64,000 nucleotides of DNA from JAHIKV01 sp963733145 (GTDB taxonomy: Bacteria > Planctomycetota > Planctomycetia > Pirellulales > Thermoguttaceae): the NCBI GenBank assembly GCA_963733145.1, contig CAVTCJ010000003.1:434001-498000 (forward strand), written 5' to 3'. A program made the translations under genes and the position numbers. Under the pieces are notes generated by a model. That model ran no database searches and was not told the origin of the DNA. It saw nothing but the letters and a program-made list of their open reading frames with translations. The stretch's first letter is position 1. Every line of letters begins with the position of its first letter. Of the stretch, positions 1 to 8,362 are shown piece after piece.

Positions 1-2
1 TT

Positions 3-2672
3 CCCGCGCTGGACTGCGAATCCTACGAGGCCGACGACGTGCTGGCCACCGTCGCCCGCCGGACCGACCGGCTCGGCGGACAATGTTTCCTGGTGACCGG
101 CGACAAGGACTGCCGCCAGCTTATCACCGAGCGGGTGAAGGTCTACAACATCCGCAAGAACGAAATCTACGACGAGGCGAAGCTGCTCGTCGACTGGGGA
201 ATCGCGCCGAGCCAGGTGGTCGATTTCCAGGCCCTGGTCGGCGATTCGGTGGACAACGTGCCGGGCGTGCCGCTCGTCGGACCGAAGTTCGCCCGGCAAC
301 TGCTCGAACAATACGGCACGCTAGAGTCCGTACTCGATCACGCCGGCGAAGTGCCGGGCGCAAAACGGCAGGAAAACCTGCTGAAATTCCGCGATCAGGC
401 GCTGCTCAGCCGCGACCTGGTCCGCCTCCACGACGACGTTCCGCTGTCGCTCGACTGGCCTGCGGGGCGGGCGGGACGCATCGATCTCGACGCCGCACTG
501 GCCCTGTTCCACGACTTCGGCTTCCGCAGCATCGGGCAGAAACTAAAGGCGCTGGTTGGCGAGCGACGAGCTTCAGTTGAGGGGCGCGGGCTGGCCGCTT
601 CAGCGGCCAGTGGCCAGCGCGAAACCGCAAGCGGCGAATCTCCGAACCCCGAGCCCCGAGCCCCGGATTCACTGGCCGCTAAAGCGGCCAGCCCTCTTCA
701 TCCGGCGCCGAAGCGGCAAGCCCTTTTCACCCGGCTGCTGAGGCGGCCAGCCCTCGAACGAATCTCGTCGATACGCCCGAAGAGTTCCAGAAATTCCTCG
801 AGCAACTGCGGCGGCAGCGGTGCATCTCGATCGACACCGAAACGACTAGCGTCCGCCCGCGCTGGGCGAAGCTCGTGGGCATCTCGATGGCCTGGAACGA
901 CGACGAGGCCTGGTATTTGCCCATCCGCGCCGGGAGGCGAAACACATCTCGACGAGACGGCGACACTGGCCGCCTTGAAGCCGATCCTGGAAGACCCGAC
1001 GGTCGAAAAGATCGGGCAGAACCTCAAGTACGACATGATCGTGCTTCGCGCGGCGGGTGTCCAACTGGCCGGCGTGGCGATGGATACGATGGTCGCCAGC
1101 TATCTGCTCGAAGCCGGGCGCCGCAACCATAGCCTCGACGAACTGGCCCGATCCTATCTCGGCCACGAGACCATCAAAATTACGGAACTGATCGGCACGG
1201 GCAAGAATCAGATACGAATGGACGAGGTTCCCGTCCGCCGGGTGGCCGATTATGCCGGCGAAGACGCTTGGGTCCCGTACAGATTGCGGCCGATCCTGAC
1301 CGAAAAACTGGCCGAGGCGGACCGCGGCGTCTCCCCTCTCCCTTTGGGAGAGGGGCCGGGGGTGAGGGCGGATTGGCGACCGGCCGGCCCTCACCCTAAC
1401 CCTCTCCCAAAGGGAGAGGAGACTGCCGGCCTTTACGATTTGCTCCAGTTGCTGGAACTCCCGCTGATCGACGTGCTGGCCGACATGGAGTATTGGGGCA
1501 TCAAGGTGGATGCCGACCGGCTCGGCGGGCTGAGCCTCCGCTACGGCCGGCGGATGGAGGAGTTGGAGAAGGAGATTCACCGCCAGGCGGGCCGCGCGGT
1601 GAACATTGCCTCGCCCAAGCAACTCCAGGAGTTGTTGTTCACCGAACTGAAACTGCCGGTGATGAAGAAGACCGCGAAGACGGGCCCCAGCACCGACGCC
1701 GAAGTGCTCGAAGAGCTGGCTCCGCTGCATCCGCTGCCGGCCTTGATTCTGCAATATCGGCAGTACGCCAAGTTGAAGAACACCTACGTCGACGCACTGC
1801 CGGCGATGATCTGCCCTGAGACGGGCCGGGTCCACGCCTCCTTCCAGCAGGCCGTCACGGCGACCGGCCGGCTGAGTTCGAGCGATCCGAACCTGCAAAA
1901 CATCCCGGTGCGTACCGAGGAGGGGCGCGAAATCCGCTCGGCGTTCATCGCCGGCCGTGAGGACTGGGTCCTGCTGGCGGCCGACTACTCGCAGATCGAG
2001 CTGCGGGTGCTGGCCCATTTTTCCGGCGATGCCCGGCTGGCCGAGGCCTTCGCCCGAGATGAGGACATTCACGCCCGCGTCGCCGGCAGTGTAAATGGAG
2101 TCCCCCTGGAGGAAGTGACGCCGGAGATGCGGCGGGCGGCGAAGGCCGTCAACTTCGGCGTGATCTACGGGCAGAGTCCATTCGGGCTGTCCCGGGCGCT
2201 GGGCATCGACCAGGACGCGGCGGCGAAGTTCATAGACAACTATTTCGAGGGGTATCCGGGGATCGAAGAATTCCTGCGGCGGGTACTGGCGGATTGCCGT
2301 AAAAACGGGTATGTTAAAACTATCTTGGGTCGGCGACGTGCCATCAGCGGGGTGCGCGAGGGCGCCGGACGGCAGAGAAACCTTGCCGAACGGACCGCGG
2401 TGAATACGGTTATCCAGGGCTCGGCGGCGGATATAATTAAACGGGCGATGATCGCCCTGCACCGCCGGTTGCGGACGGAACGCCTTTCGGCGAGGATGCT
2501 GCTGCAAATTCACGATGAGTTGATCTTAGAAGTTCCCACCGATCAACTCCACCACCTGGCCGCACTCGTCCAAGAAGAGATGATCGGCGCTTGTGCGTTG
2601 AACGTTCCCTTGAAAGTTGACCTGAAAGCCGGTCCCAATTGGGCCGAGACGGAGGAAGTGAAGAGTGGTTAG
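3..2672 (+). CDS. polA: DNA polymerase I (5' end outside window; two compensating frameshifts)
   Basis: This enzyme fills gaps and removes RNA primers during replication and repair. The reading frame is already open at position 3 inside the 5' nuclease domain (YEADDVLAT), so the start is missing. In order there are the 5' nuclease (to about 570), a repeat-laden linker (570-757), the 3'-5' exonuclease (about 758-1330), an inserted palindrome (1331-1421) and the polymerase domain. Motif A (DYSQIELRVLAH), motif B (RRAAKAVNFGVIYG) and motif C (QIHDELILEV) are intact. Exonuclease motif I (SIDTETTS) can be read only in another frame between about 758 and 930. Motifs II (NLKYDMIVL) and III (YAGEDAW) are back in the original frame. 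I infer two opposite one-base shifts, probably sequence errors. The TAG stop lies inside the left arm of the inverted-repeat element that follows. Confidence 0.97.
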   Translation, partial: PALDCESYEADDVLATVARRTDRLGGQCFLVTGDKDCRQLITERVKVYNIRKNEIYDEAKLLVDWGIAPSQVVDFQALVGDSVDNVPGVPLVGPKFARQLLEQYGTLESVLDHAGEVPGAKRQENLLKFRDQALLSRDLVRLHDDVPLSLDWPAGRAGRIDLDAALALFHDFGFRSIGQKLKALVGERRASVEGRGLAASAASGQRETASGESPNPEPRAPDSLAAKAASPLHPAPKRQALFTRLLRRPALERISSIRPKSSRNSSSNCGGSGASRSTPKRLASARAGRSSWASRWPGTTTRPGICPSAPGGETHLDETATLAALKPILEDPTVEKIGQNLKYDMIVLRAAGVQLAGVAMDTMVASYLLEAGRRNHSLDELARSYLGHETIKITELIGTGKNQIRMDEVPVRRVADYAGEDAWVPYRLRPILTEKLAEADRGVSPLPLGEGPGVRADWRPAGPHPNPLPKGEETAGLYDLLQLLELPLIDVLADMEYWGIKVDADRLGGLSLRYGRRMEELEKEIHRQAGRAVNIASPKQLQELLFTELKLPVMKKTAKTGPSTDAEVLEELAPLHPLPALILQYRQYAKLKNTYVDALPAMICPETGRVHASFQQAVTATGRLSSSDPNLQNIPVRTEEGREIRSAFIAGREDWVLLAADYSQIELRVLAHFSGDARLAEAFARDEDIHARVAGSVNGVPLEEVTPEMRRAAKAVNFGVIYGQSPFGLSRALGIDQDAAAKFIDNYFEGYPGIEEFLRRVLADCRKNGYVKTILGRRRAISGVREGAGRQRNLAERTAVNTVIQGSAADIIKRAMIALHRRLRTERLSARMLLQIHDELILEVPTDQLHHLAALVQEEMIGACALNVPLKVDLKAGPNWAETEEVKSG
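591..750. repeat. GC-rich palindromic repeats in the polA linker
   Basis: Perfect 9-bp-arm palindromes CTGGCCGCTTCAGCGGCCAG (591-610) and the same arms around AA (672-691) are followed by a decayed copy near 733-750. They fall between the 5' nuclease and 3'-5' exonuclease domains of polA, where one of the frameshifts also lies. Identical units recur after rho at 6975-6994 and 7021-7040. Confidence 0.9.
1331..1421. repeat. Inverted-repeat element read in frame inside polA
   Basis: Two arms, each itself a small palindrome (CTCTCCCTTTGGGAGAGGG and its reverse), are joined to GGGGGTGAGGG and CCCTCACC and face each other. The reading frame passes through them as about 30 residues (SPLPLGEGPGVRA ... 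PHPNPLPKGE) between the proofreading and polymerase domains of polA. Single-arm copies occur at 10717-10756 and 61203-61241. Confidence 0.92.
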
Positions 2673-2892
2673 AGACAGTAGGTTATGCTTCAGCCTAGCG
2701 CGGCGTAGCCGCAACCAATTGTGGTCTTAGGTCTTAGGTCTTGGGTCTTAGGTCTTGGCCCGAAGACCCAAGACCTAAGACCCAAGACCGTCAAAGATTG
2801 AGGACGTTTTCTCAATCCCAATAACTAATGGCATAACTTATCGGGTATTCGTTATGCTAAAGCATAACCTACCGCTTCTTTCACTAACCACT
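2664..2892. mobile_element. MITE-like inverted-repeat element between polA and coaE
   Basis: Imperfect terminal arms face each other: AGTGGTTAGAGACAGTAGG near 2664-2682 and the complement of CCTACCGCTTCTTTCACTAA near 2868-2886, with GGTTATGCTT inside both. A second hairpin of the tandem unit GGTCTTAGGTCTTGG fills 2722-2789. There is no coding capacity. The left arm supplies the polA stop codon and the right arm ends just before the coaE start. Related arms lie around clpP1 and clpP2 (33018-33117 and 33721-33749). Confidence 0.75.
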
Positions 2893-2904
2893 AGCCACTG
2901 ATGA

Positions 2905-3505
2905 ATGAGAATCATCGGCATCACCGGCGGAGTGGCCGGCGGAAAGAGCACGGTCGCCCGGCTGTTGGAAAAATTGGGCGCCGGGGTGCTGGACGCGGAT
3001 CGTGCGGGACACGAGGCCCTGCGGCTGCCGCAAGTCGAGGCGGCCGCGCGGCGGAGGTGGGGAGAGAGAGTATTTGGCCCCGACGGGCGAATCGACCGTT
3101 CGAATGTGGCTCGAATCGTCTTCGCCGAAGGGCCTGAGGGGCGGAAAGAACGCTTATTCCTGGAACAGTTGACCCATCCGGAAATCGCGGCCCTGCTCCG
3201 GCGGCAGGCGGAAGACATGGCGGCGGCGGGAACCACGGTCGCCGTGCTCGACGCCCCGTTGCTGCTCGAGGCGGGCTGGGATGACGTGTGCGAAAAAATC
3301 GTGTTTGTCGACGCGCCGCGGGAAGTGCGGTCGGCGAGAGCCTTGGAGGCGCGGGTGGAAAAATGAGGATTTTGCGGCCCGTGAGGACGCGCAGGATTCG
3401 TTGCAGCACAAACGAGAGACCGCCGATGTGATTATAGACAACTCCGCTTCTCCGGAACGGACGCAGGCTCAGGTCGAGCGTTTTTGGGCGTCCCTCGTCC
3501 GCTGA
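2905..3505 (+). CDS. coaE: Dephospho-CoA kinase (frameshifted)
   Basis: It phosphorylates the ribose 3'-OH of dephospho-CoA, the last step of coenzyme A synthesis in the cytoplasm. The N-terminus carries the P-loop GITGGVAGGKST, then LDADRAGH and the substrate/lid region (LTHPEI, VLDAPLLLEAG). The first frame runs to a stop at 3366 after SARALEARVEK. The family's C-terminal helix continues one frame over as RGWKNEDFAARED, then KRETADVIIDNS, to a stop at 3505. One base therefore appears to be missing near 3345-3360. With the join the length of about 200 residues is normal. No clear ribosome-binding site is visible because the upstream inverted repeat runs up to the start. ATG 2905 is chosen since GIT begins just after it. 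Confidence 0.9.
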
Positions 3506-3585
3506 TACATGCCTTTGCCGAACTTTTGCGGTTATTCCCCATCCCAATCGCTCGTTTTTTTAGACCCCATTTGGGGTAAACAGCC

Positions 3586-3774
3586 TTGAAAGTTCGCGAC
3601 GCTATCAGATTGATCGAGCGTGACGGCTGGCGACTTATACGAACCCGGGGGAGTCATCGACAATATAAACATCCCGTAAAACCAGGACTGGTTACGGTGC
3701 CCGGCAAACCCAGCGACGAATTGGCGCCGGGCACTCTGATCAGTGTTCTTAAACAAGCCGGATTGAAGCCATGA
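3586..3774 (+). CDS. hicA: HicA-type mRNA interferase toxin
   Basis: This 62-residue protein is typical of HicA, the small dsRBD-fold ribonuclease of HicAB toxin-antitoxin modules, which cleaves mRNA when its antitoxin is lost. The catalytic histidine sits in TRGSHRQYKHP, followed by the usual VTVPGKPSDELAPGTL and the C-terminal LKQAGLKP. The start is TTG 3586, with a purine-rich GGGGTAAA about nine bases upstream. There is no in-frame ATG before the conserved KVRDAIRLIE. The stop overlaps the start of the next gene by 4 bp (ATGA), as expected for a translationally coupled toxin-antitoxin operon. Confidence 0.93.
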   Translation: MKVRDAIRLIERDGWRLIRTRGSHRQYKHPVKPGLVTVPGKPSDELAPGTLISVLKQAGLKP

Positions 3775-3983
3775 AATATCTGATTGTAATTGAAAAGACA
3801 AACACCGGTTATTCGGCCTACTCGCCCGATCTGCCGGGTTGCATATCCACCGGCAAAACCATCGACGAAGTCGAACAAAACATGCACGAGGCAATCGATT
3901 TCCACCTGGACGGCCTGAAACAGGAAGGGTATCCCATTCCGCAACCGAGCAGTGCCTCGGCTTACGTCGAGGTCGCCGTGTGA
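3771..3983 (+). CDS. hicB: HicB-type antitoxin (short form)
   Basis: This is the antitoxin partner of the HicA immediately upstream, overlapping it by 4 bp. It has the partially degraded RNase H-like HicB fold: MKYLIVIEKTNTGYSAYSPD, then PGCISTGKTIDEVEQNM, HEAIDFHLDGL and a short tail. At 70 residues it lacks the C-terminal ribbon-helix-helix or HTH DNA-binding domain of longer HicB proteins, so autorepression by this protein alone is doubtful. That is common for the short HicB class. A third gene with another HicB-like domain follows about 50 bp downstream and may belong to the same transcript. Confidence 0.92.
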   Translation: MKYLIVIEKTNTGYSAYSPDLPGCISTGKTIDEVEQNMHEAIDFHLDGLKQEGYPIPQPSSASAYVEVAV

Positions 3984-4032
3984 GGTTGTATTCGGGCTTT
4001 TCGGCAATGTGTCGACAAGGAAGCAGGTCATA

Positions 4033-4842
4033 ATGACTATCATGAACATGATCTATTGGAAGGTCGATGAATTCTGGGTGGGAAAACTGCTCGATCACCC
4101 CGAAATCGTGAGCCAAGGCAAGACCGTCGAGGATTTGGAAGCCAATCTCAGGGAAGCATATCTGCTCATTGCCATGGAGGACGTGCCCGAAGAGCACTCG
4201 ATTAAACCAATACCCATACTGTCGGCAGGTCTATCAGCGATTCCCATTTCTAAATCAGATGAGACTCAGACGATTGACGACTTGCGACAGTCTGCAACAA
4301 CAATTTTGTGCGACGAGCCTTCCGCGGTTTTACAGAATGAGGATAATTTACAGATCTCCGAGCCGCATGTATCTGACACAGATGGGATTGGAATAATCTA
4401 TGAACAAACCGGCAAATTCGAGGAATTCTACTATGCACCGAAGACAGTCAGAGCGTTTTTACGGAAGGATGCTTATTATTATATTGTGTTAAAAGGTTCG
4501 ACTGCGGCTGGGGATTCTGAATTGGCGAATAGCTTTCCTTCACCATACAAGGATTTCCGCTTAGCTTTAATTAGTTCCGGCGCTCTTGTTCCAAATGACC
4601 GGGGCAATTTGGTTTTTACCAAGGACGTCAACTTTACTGATCGCTCAACGCCAGCAAGCATAGTGTCAGGGGACAGCAGAAGTGGGAATGATTCGTGGAA
4701 ACGATATATGGTTTGTGAAAAACAGGAAGGGATATGGCAAGGAAGGCTGACTATATGTGGCCGTCAAGAGAGAGCAGAATCACTGGAAATACTTGTCAAG
4801 AGGTTAAGGGATTGGGCACAAGCAACTGCGACATTGCCTTAA
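4033..4842 (+). CDS. HicB-like domain fused to DUF4357 (unknown function)
   Basis: This 269-residue protein starts at ATG 4033, about eight bases after an AGG-containing purine tract. Residues 1-55 look like a second HicB-type antitoxin domain (IYWKVDEFWVGKLLDHPE, QGKTVEDLEANLREAYLLI, MEDVPEEH). A low-complexity linker of about 60 residues follows. Residues about 135-225 resemble DUF4357: APKTVRAFLRKDAYYYIVLK, GSTA, a conserved helix ending ISSGALV, LVFTKDVNFTDRSTPASIV and GNDSWK. DUF4357 is known mainly as a C-terminal domain of restriction- or endonuclease-related proteins. The last 40 residues (RLTICGRQERAESLEILVKR) are unassigned. Base composition is clearly more AT-rich than the flanks, suggesting transfer. 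It could be an extra antitoxin or regulator of the hicAB module or an independent DNA- or RNA-directed protein. I cannot assign an activity. Confidence 0.75.
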   Translation: MTIMNMIYWKVDEFWVGKLLDHPEIVSQGKTVEDLEANLREAYLLIAMEDVPEEHSIKPIPILSAGLSAIPISKSDETQTIDDLRQSATTILCDEPSAVLQNEDNLQISEPHVSDTDGIGIIYEQTGKFEEFYYAPKTVRAFLRKDAYYYIVLKGSTAAGDSELANSFPSPYKDFRLALISSGALVPNDRGNLVFTKDVNFTDRSTPASIVSGDSRSGNDSWKRYMVCEKQEGIWQGRLTICGRQERAESLEILVKRLRDWAQATATLP

Positions 4843-5057
4843 ATGAATAGACTTCCAGTTCACCAAGGAATCATTTAGCAAACCCGACACGGGCTGCGCC
4901 TGAGCGCACGCATGCTGGAAGCGCTGCGACGATGTAAAAGGAGACTTGGCGTGAATTCATAATCCTACATCACCTTTCTGGATTCATTAACGATCAGTAT
5001 TCTGCGTCTATCGCCCCCGATATACTTGGTAGGTTTGCCATGTGAAGGAGATTGCCC

Positions 5058-5303
5058 ATGCCATCGCAATCGAGAACTATAACCGTACCGCCGATGGAAC
5101 TGAGCCTGGATCAATTCCTTGCGGTCATCCGAGAGCTTGATAAGCCTGCCCGCGTTCAAGTCGCCCGAGTCTTGGCCGAGACCGAGATGGATGCGGAACT
5201 GAGCCAACTCATTGATGAGTTGGCTCACGCTTCACCGGCGGATGACATCGGCGAAGCAGAAATCCAGGCGGAAGTCACGGCTGTTCGACGAGAAGGCAGA
5301 TAA
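5058..5303 (+). CDS. Small orphan antitoxin-like protein
   Basis: This 81-residue acidic, helical protein contains LDQFLAVIRELDKPARVQVA and LAETEMDAELSQLIDELAH. The pattern resembles small antitoxins of planctomycete toxin-antitoxin modules, but no named family is secure. ATG 5058 is chosen over the upstream TTG because AAGGAG at 5045-5050 is spaced seven bases from it. No toxin gene follows: about 160 bp of spacer separates it from rho. It may be a solitary antitoxin or the surviving half of a module. Confidence 0.55.
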   Translation: MPSQSRTITVPPMELSLDQFLAVIRELDKPARVQVARVLAETEMDAELSQLIDELAHASPADDIGEAEIQAEVTAVRREGR

Positions 5304-5469
5304 TGGAATCGAAATATGGGGTATAGATACTTTTCTCCAGCGTATTTGAACCACCCATCCTGCTGTTCACGTATTTCACTTGAGTGTAACATTCCCGTAA
5401 AGACTCGACATTATCCCGCCGTCGGCGCCGTTCGCGCACCGACACAACGATCCTTAGGAGCAGAGAGAC

Positions 5470-6943
5470 ATGAACCGCGACCGTGAAGAAGAATTATCCC
5501 CCGCCGCCGAAGACCGCCGTGAGGAAGTCGAGAAGCGCACATCGGCATCGCTCGACGAGGCGCTCCGCGCCCTGGAGCAAGAGGAGCCGCTTTCGCTGGC
5601 CGAGGAGATCGCCGTCGAAAAACGCCGCCACCGCCAAGACACCGATGAACACTACGAACAGATCAAGCAGTCCGGCGACACCTACATCGCCGAATTGCAG
5701 CGGATGTCGATGCCCGAACTGATCGAGGAGGCCCGCCGCGACAACCTCACCGACTACGCCGGGGCGAAAAAGCAGGATCTGATCTTCAAAATCCTCAAGG
5801 AGCGGGTGAAGTCGAACGGCCTGTTGTTCGGCGAGGGGACGCTGGAGGTCCTGCCCGACGGTTTCGGCTTCCTCCGCAGCCCCGACTACCATTATCTGTC
5901 CTGCCCCGACGACATCTACGTCTCGCCCAGCCAGATCCGCCGTTTCGGCTTGAAGACCGGGGCGACGGTCTCGGGCCAGATCCGCCCGCCCAAGGAAAAC
6001 GAGCGCTACTTCGCCCTGCTGCGGGTCGAGGCGATCAATTACCAGGACCCCAACCTGCTGTCGTCGAAAATCCCCTTCGACGAGCTGACTCCCCTGCACC
6101 CCGACTTGCGCATCCGCATGGAGACCATCCCCAGCGAGATCGAGATGCGGGTGGTCGATCTGATCGTGCCGATCGGCTTCGGCCAGCGGGGTTTGATCGT
6201 CAGTCCGCCGCGGGCCGGCAAGACCATCCTCATGCAGAAGATGGCCAAGGCCGCCCTGAAAAACTACCCCGATCTCTACGTCTTCATGCTGCTGATCGAC
6301 GAGCGGCCGGAGGAAGTCACCGACATGGAACGCGAGGTGAAGGGGCCGAACTGCGAGGTCGTCGAGCTCGACTTTCGACGAGCCCGCCACCCGGCACATC
6401 CAGGTCTCCGAAATGGTGCTGGAGAAGGCCAAGCGGATGGTCGAGTACGGCTACGACGTGCTGATTTTCCTCGATTCGATCACCCGGCTGGCGCGGGCCT
6501 GGAACTCCGAATGTCCCCCGTCGGGCAAGCTGCTCTCGGGCGGCGTGGACGCCAACGCCCTGACCCGCCCCAAGCGCTTCTTCGGCTCCGCCCGAAAGGT
6601 CGAGGAGGGCGGCTCACTGACCGTCATCGGCACCGCCCTGGTCGAAACCGGCAGCCGCATGGACGAAGTGATCTTCGAGGAGTTCAAGGGGACCGGCAAC
6701 CAGGAGATCGTGCTGGACCGCAAGCTGGTCGATCGGCGGCTCTGGCCCTCGATCGACATCAACCGCAGCGGGACCCGCAAGGAAGAGATGCTCATGGACC
6801 CGGAGGAGCATCGCCGCGTGTGCATTCTCCGCCGGGTAGTTAACGACATGAACCCGCCCGACGCTATGGAACTGCTGGTCGGCCGCCTGCAAAAGACCAA
6901 GAGCAACGCCGAGTTCTTGATGAGCATGAATATGAAAATGTAG
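5470..6943 (+). CDS. rho: Transcription termination factor Rho (frameshifted)
   Basis: Rho is a hexameric RNA-dependent ATPase that ends transcription of untranslated RNA. An acidic N-terminal extension (about 75 residues, rich in E, R and A) precedes the Rho-N helix (SMPELIEEARRDNLTDYAGA), the cold-shock RNA-binding domain (GLLFGEGTLEVLPDGFGFLR) and the ATPase domain with Walker A (SPPRAGKT). The first frame derails after MEREVKGPNCEVVEL near 6365. The family sequence continues in the next frame as STFDEPATRHIQVSEMVLEK, with the Walker B/Q-loop region (LIFLDSITRLARAWN) and the C-terminus MSMNMKM. A one-base error near 6360-6380 is the likely explanation. The start ATG has AGGAG eight bases upstream. 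Confidence 0.95.
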
Positions 6944-6974
6944 GAGGAGAGGGGAGAGGGGAGAGAGGAGAGGG

Positions 6975-7040
6975 CTGGCCGCTTCAGCGGCCAGTTATTG
7001 ATTGCGAATCGAATCGAGGGCTGGCCGCTTCAGCGGCCAG
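6975..7040. repeat. Two palindromes between rho and ribH
   Basis: Two exact copies of CTGGCCGCTTCAGCGGCCAG (6975-6994, 7021-7040) follow a GA-rich run just after the rho stop (6944-6972). They are the same unit found inside polA. No T-run follows, so they do not look like intrinsic terminators. Confidence 0.9.
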
Positions 7041-7063
7041 TGAGAACCGCAGGATAAGTCGTC

Positions 7064-7570
7064 ATGCCGAACGTGAATAAAGGAAACGTCGCCGCCGCCG
7101 AGGGCCGCTTCGCCGTCGTGGTCTCGCGATTCAACGAGTCGATCACCACGCGCCTGCTGGACGGCGCGGTGCGGACGCTCGTGGAGCACGGCGTGGCCGA
7201 CGAGCGGATCGACGTGGCCTGGACGCCCGGCGCGTTCGAGATTCCCACCGTGGCCAATCGCCTGGCGGCCGGCGGGCGCTACGCGGCGGTGATCTGCCTG
7301 GGGGCGGTTGTCCGCGGCGAGACCTCGCACGACCAGCACATCAACCGCGCGGTGAGCACGGCCTTGTGCGAGATCGGCGTCCATTACGGCCTGCCGGTGT
7401 TGTTCGGCATCTTAACCTGCAACACGCTGGAGCAGGCCGTAGCCAGATCCGGCGGCGATGCGGCCACCACCGGCAAGGACGCGGCCGACGCCCACCTGGG
7501 CAACAAGGGGGTCGATTGCGCGTTGGCGGCGCTGGAAATGGTCGATCTGATGTCTAAATTACCGAAATGA
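7064..7570 (+). CDS. ribH: 6,7-dimethyl-8-ribityllumazine synthase
   Basis: It condenses 5-amino-6-ribitylaminouracil with 3,4-dihydroxy-2-butanone 4-phosphate in riboflavin synthesis. In other bacteria it forms icosahedral or pentameric shells. The substrate loop VVSRFNESIT, the WTPGAFEIP motif, GAVVRGETSHDQHI (with the catalytic histidine region), PVLFGILTCNT and the C-terminal NKGVDCALAALEM are all present, and 168 residues is slightly longer than usual. ATG 7064 follows GCAGGA at suitable spacing. The gene lies between rho and an NYN protein and is followed by a terminator-like hairpin. No other riboflavin genes are in the window. Confidence 0.96.
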   Translation: MPNVNKGNVAAAEGRFAVVVSRFNESITTRLLDGAVRTLVEHGVADERIDVAWTPGAFEIPTVANRLAAGGRYAAVICLGAVVRGETSHDQHINRAVSTALCEIGVHYGLPVLFGILTCNTLEQAVARSGGDAATTGKDAADAHLGNKGVDCALAALEMVDLMSKLPK

Positions 7571-7574
7571 CTCC

Positions 7575-7603
7575 TTGACCGGCATCCCTGCTTCCGATAA
7601 AAT
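7575..7603 (+). promoter_or_regulatory. Candidate sigma-70-type promoter after ribH
   Basis: TTGACC (7575-7580) and TAAAAT (7598-7603) are separated by 17 bp, close to the housekeeping consensus, and lie just after the ribH stop. It would drive the NYN-domain gene through the hairpin at 7633. This rests on sequence match only. Confidence 0.35.
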
Positions 7604-7632
7604 GCTATGTTGTATAATCAATTGAAATCTGC

Positions 7633-7676
7633 TCCCCACTCGATCTGCCGCAAGGCCTCGGGTGGGGTTGTTTTTT
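7633..7676 (+). terminator. Intrinsic terminator or attenuator between ribH and the NYN gene
   Basis: A 10-bp stem (CCCCACTCGA with TCGGGTGGGG, one G-T pair) encloses a 14-nt loop and is followed directly by TTGTTTTTT. It either ends the ribH transcript or, if the promoter at 7575 is real, works as an attenuator for the NYN gene. Confidence 0.6.
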
Positions 7677-7691
7677 GGGGTGAGGCGGCAC

Positions 7692-8349
7692 ATGCCCATT
7701 GAACCTCCCATCAAACGGGCTGATGCCTTCATCGACGGCCAAAATCTTTTTCACTCCGCCAAGGAGGCGTTTGGCTACCAGTATCCCAACTACGACGTGG
7801 GCGCCCTGACCAAGGCAATTTGCCGACAACAAGGTTGGCGACTCGAGCATACTCATTTTTATACCGGCATTCCCGATGCGACCGACAATTCTTTTTGGAA
7901 TCACTTTTGGACCGCCAAGCTCGCAACGATGGGACGACAAGGTGCGCGTGTACTCGCGTCCCTTGCGCTACCGCAACCAAACCGTGCGTCTGCCGGACGG
8001 AGGCGTTCACACATTCCTGGTGGGCCAAGAAAAAGGCATCGACATCCGCATCGCATTGGATGTTGTGCGCTCGGTGCGACAAAACCTCTGCGATGCCGCA
8101 ATAATGTTCAGCCAGGATGAGGACCTCTCCGAAGTAGCCGACGAAGTGCGCGCCTTGGTTCGTGAACAAGATCGTTGGGTGAAAATCGCCAGTGCCTTTC
8201 CGGACAGTCCCACGCGCCGCTATCGACGCGGAGCCGATAGAACCGATTGGATTCGCATCGATCGCGCTGCATACGATGCCTGTCTTGATCCGTGCGACTA
8301 TCGGAGAATACGATCAAAACTTTTTCCCTCGCAACAACATCCCCAATAA
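7692..8349 (+). CDS. NYN-domain (LabA/DUF88-type) protein (frameshifted)
   Basis: NYN domains are PIN-like metal-dependent nucleases that act on RNA. The N-terminus shows the first acidic motif (ADAFIDGQNLF), and the second half has EKGIDIRIALDVV, AIMFSQDEDLSEVADEV and a basic C-terminal tail, giving the expected acidic residues. The first frame (ATG 7692, preceded by GGGGTGAGG) leaves the family pattern near 7940. The second half resumes in another frame as DDKVRVYSRPLRYRN and ends at 8349. The joined protein is about 219 residues. Its RNA target is unknown. The next gene, nusB, starts 14 bp later, so the two may be co-transcribed. Confidence 0.8.
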
Positions 8350-8362
8350 CCAATTCCCCGGC

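Noticed and set aside
846..2513. Long open frame on the minus strand opposite polA
   Set aside because: It is antisense to conserved polymerase motifs, lacks any family pattern and results from high GC third positions.
6360..6415. Programmed frameshift in rho
   Set aside because: No slippery heptamer or downstream structure stands out, and similar shifts affect many unrelated genes here, so sequence error is simpler.
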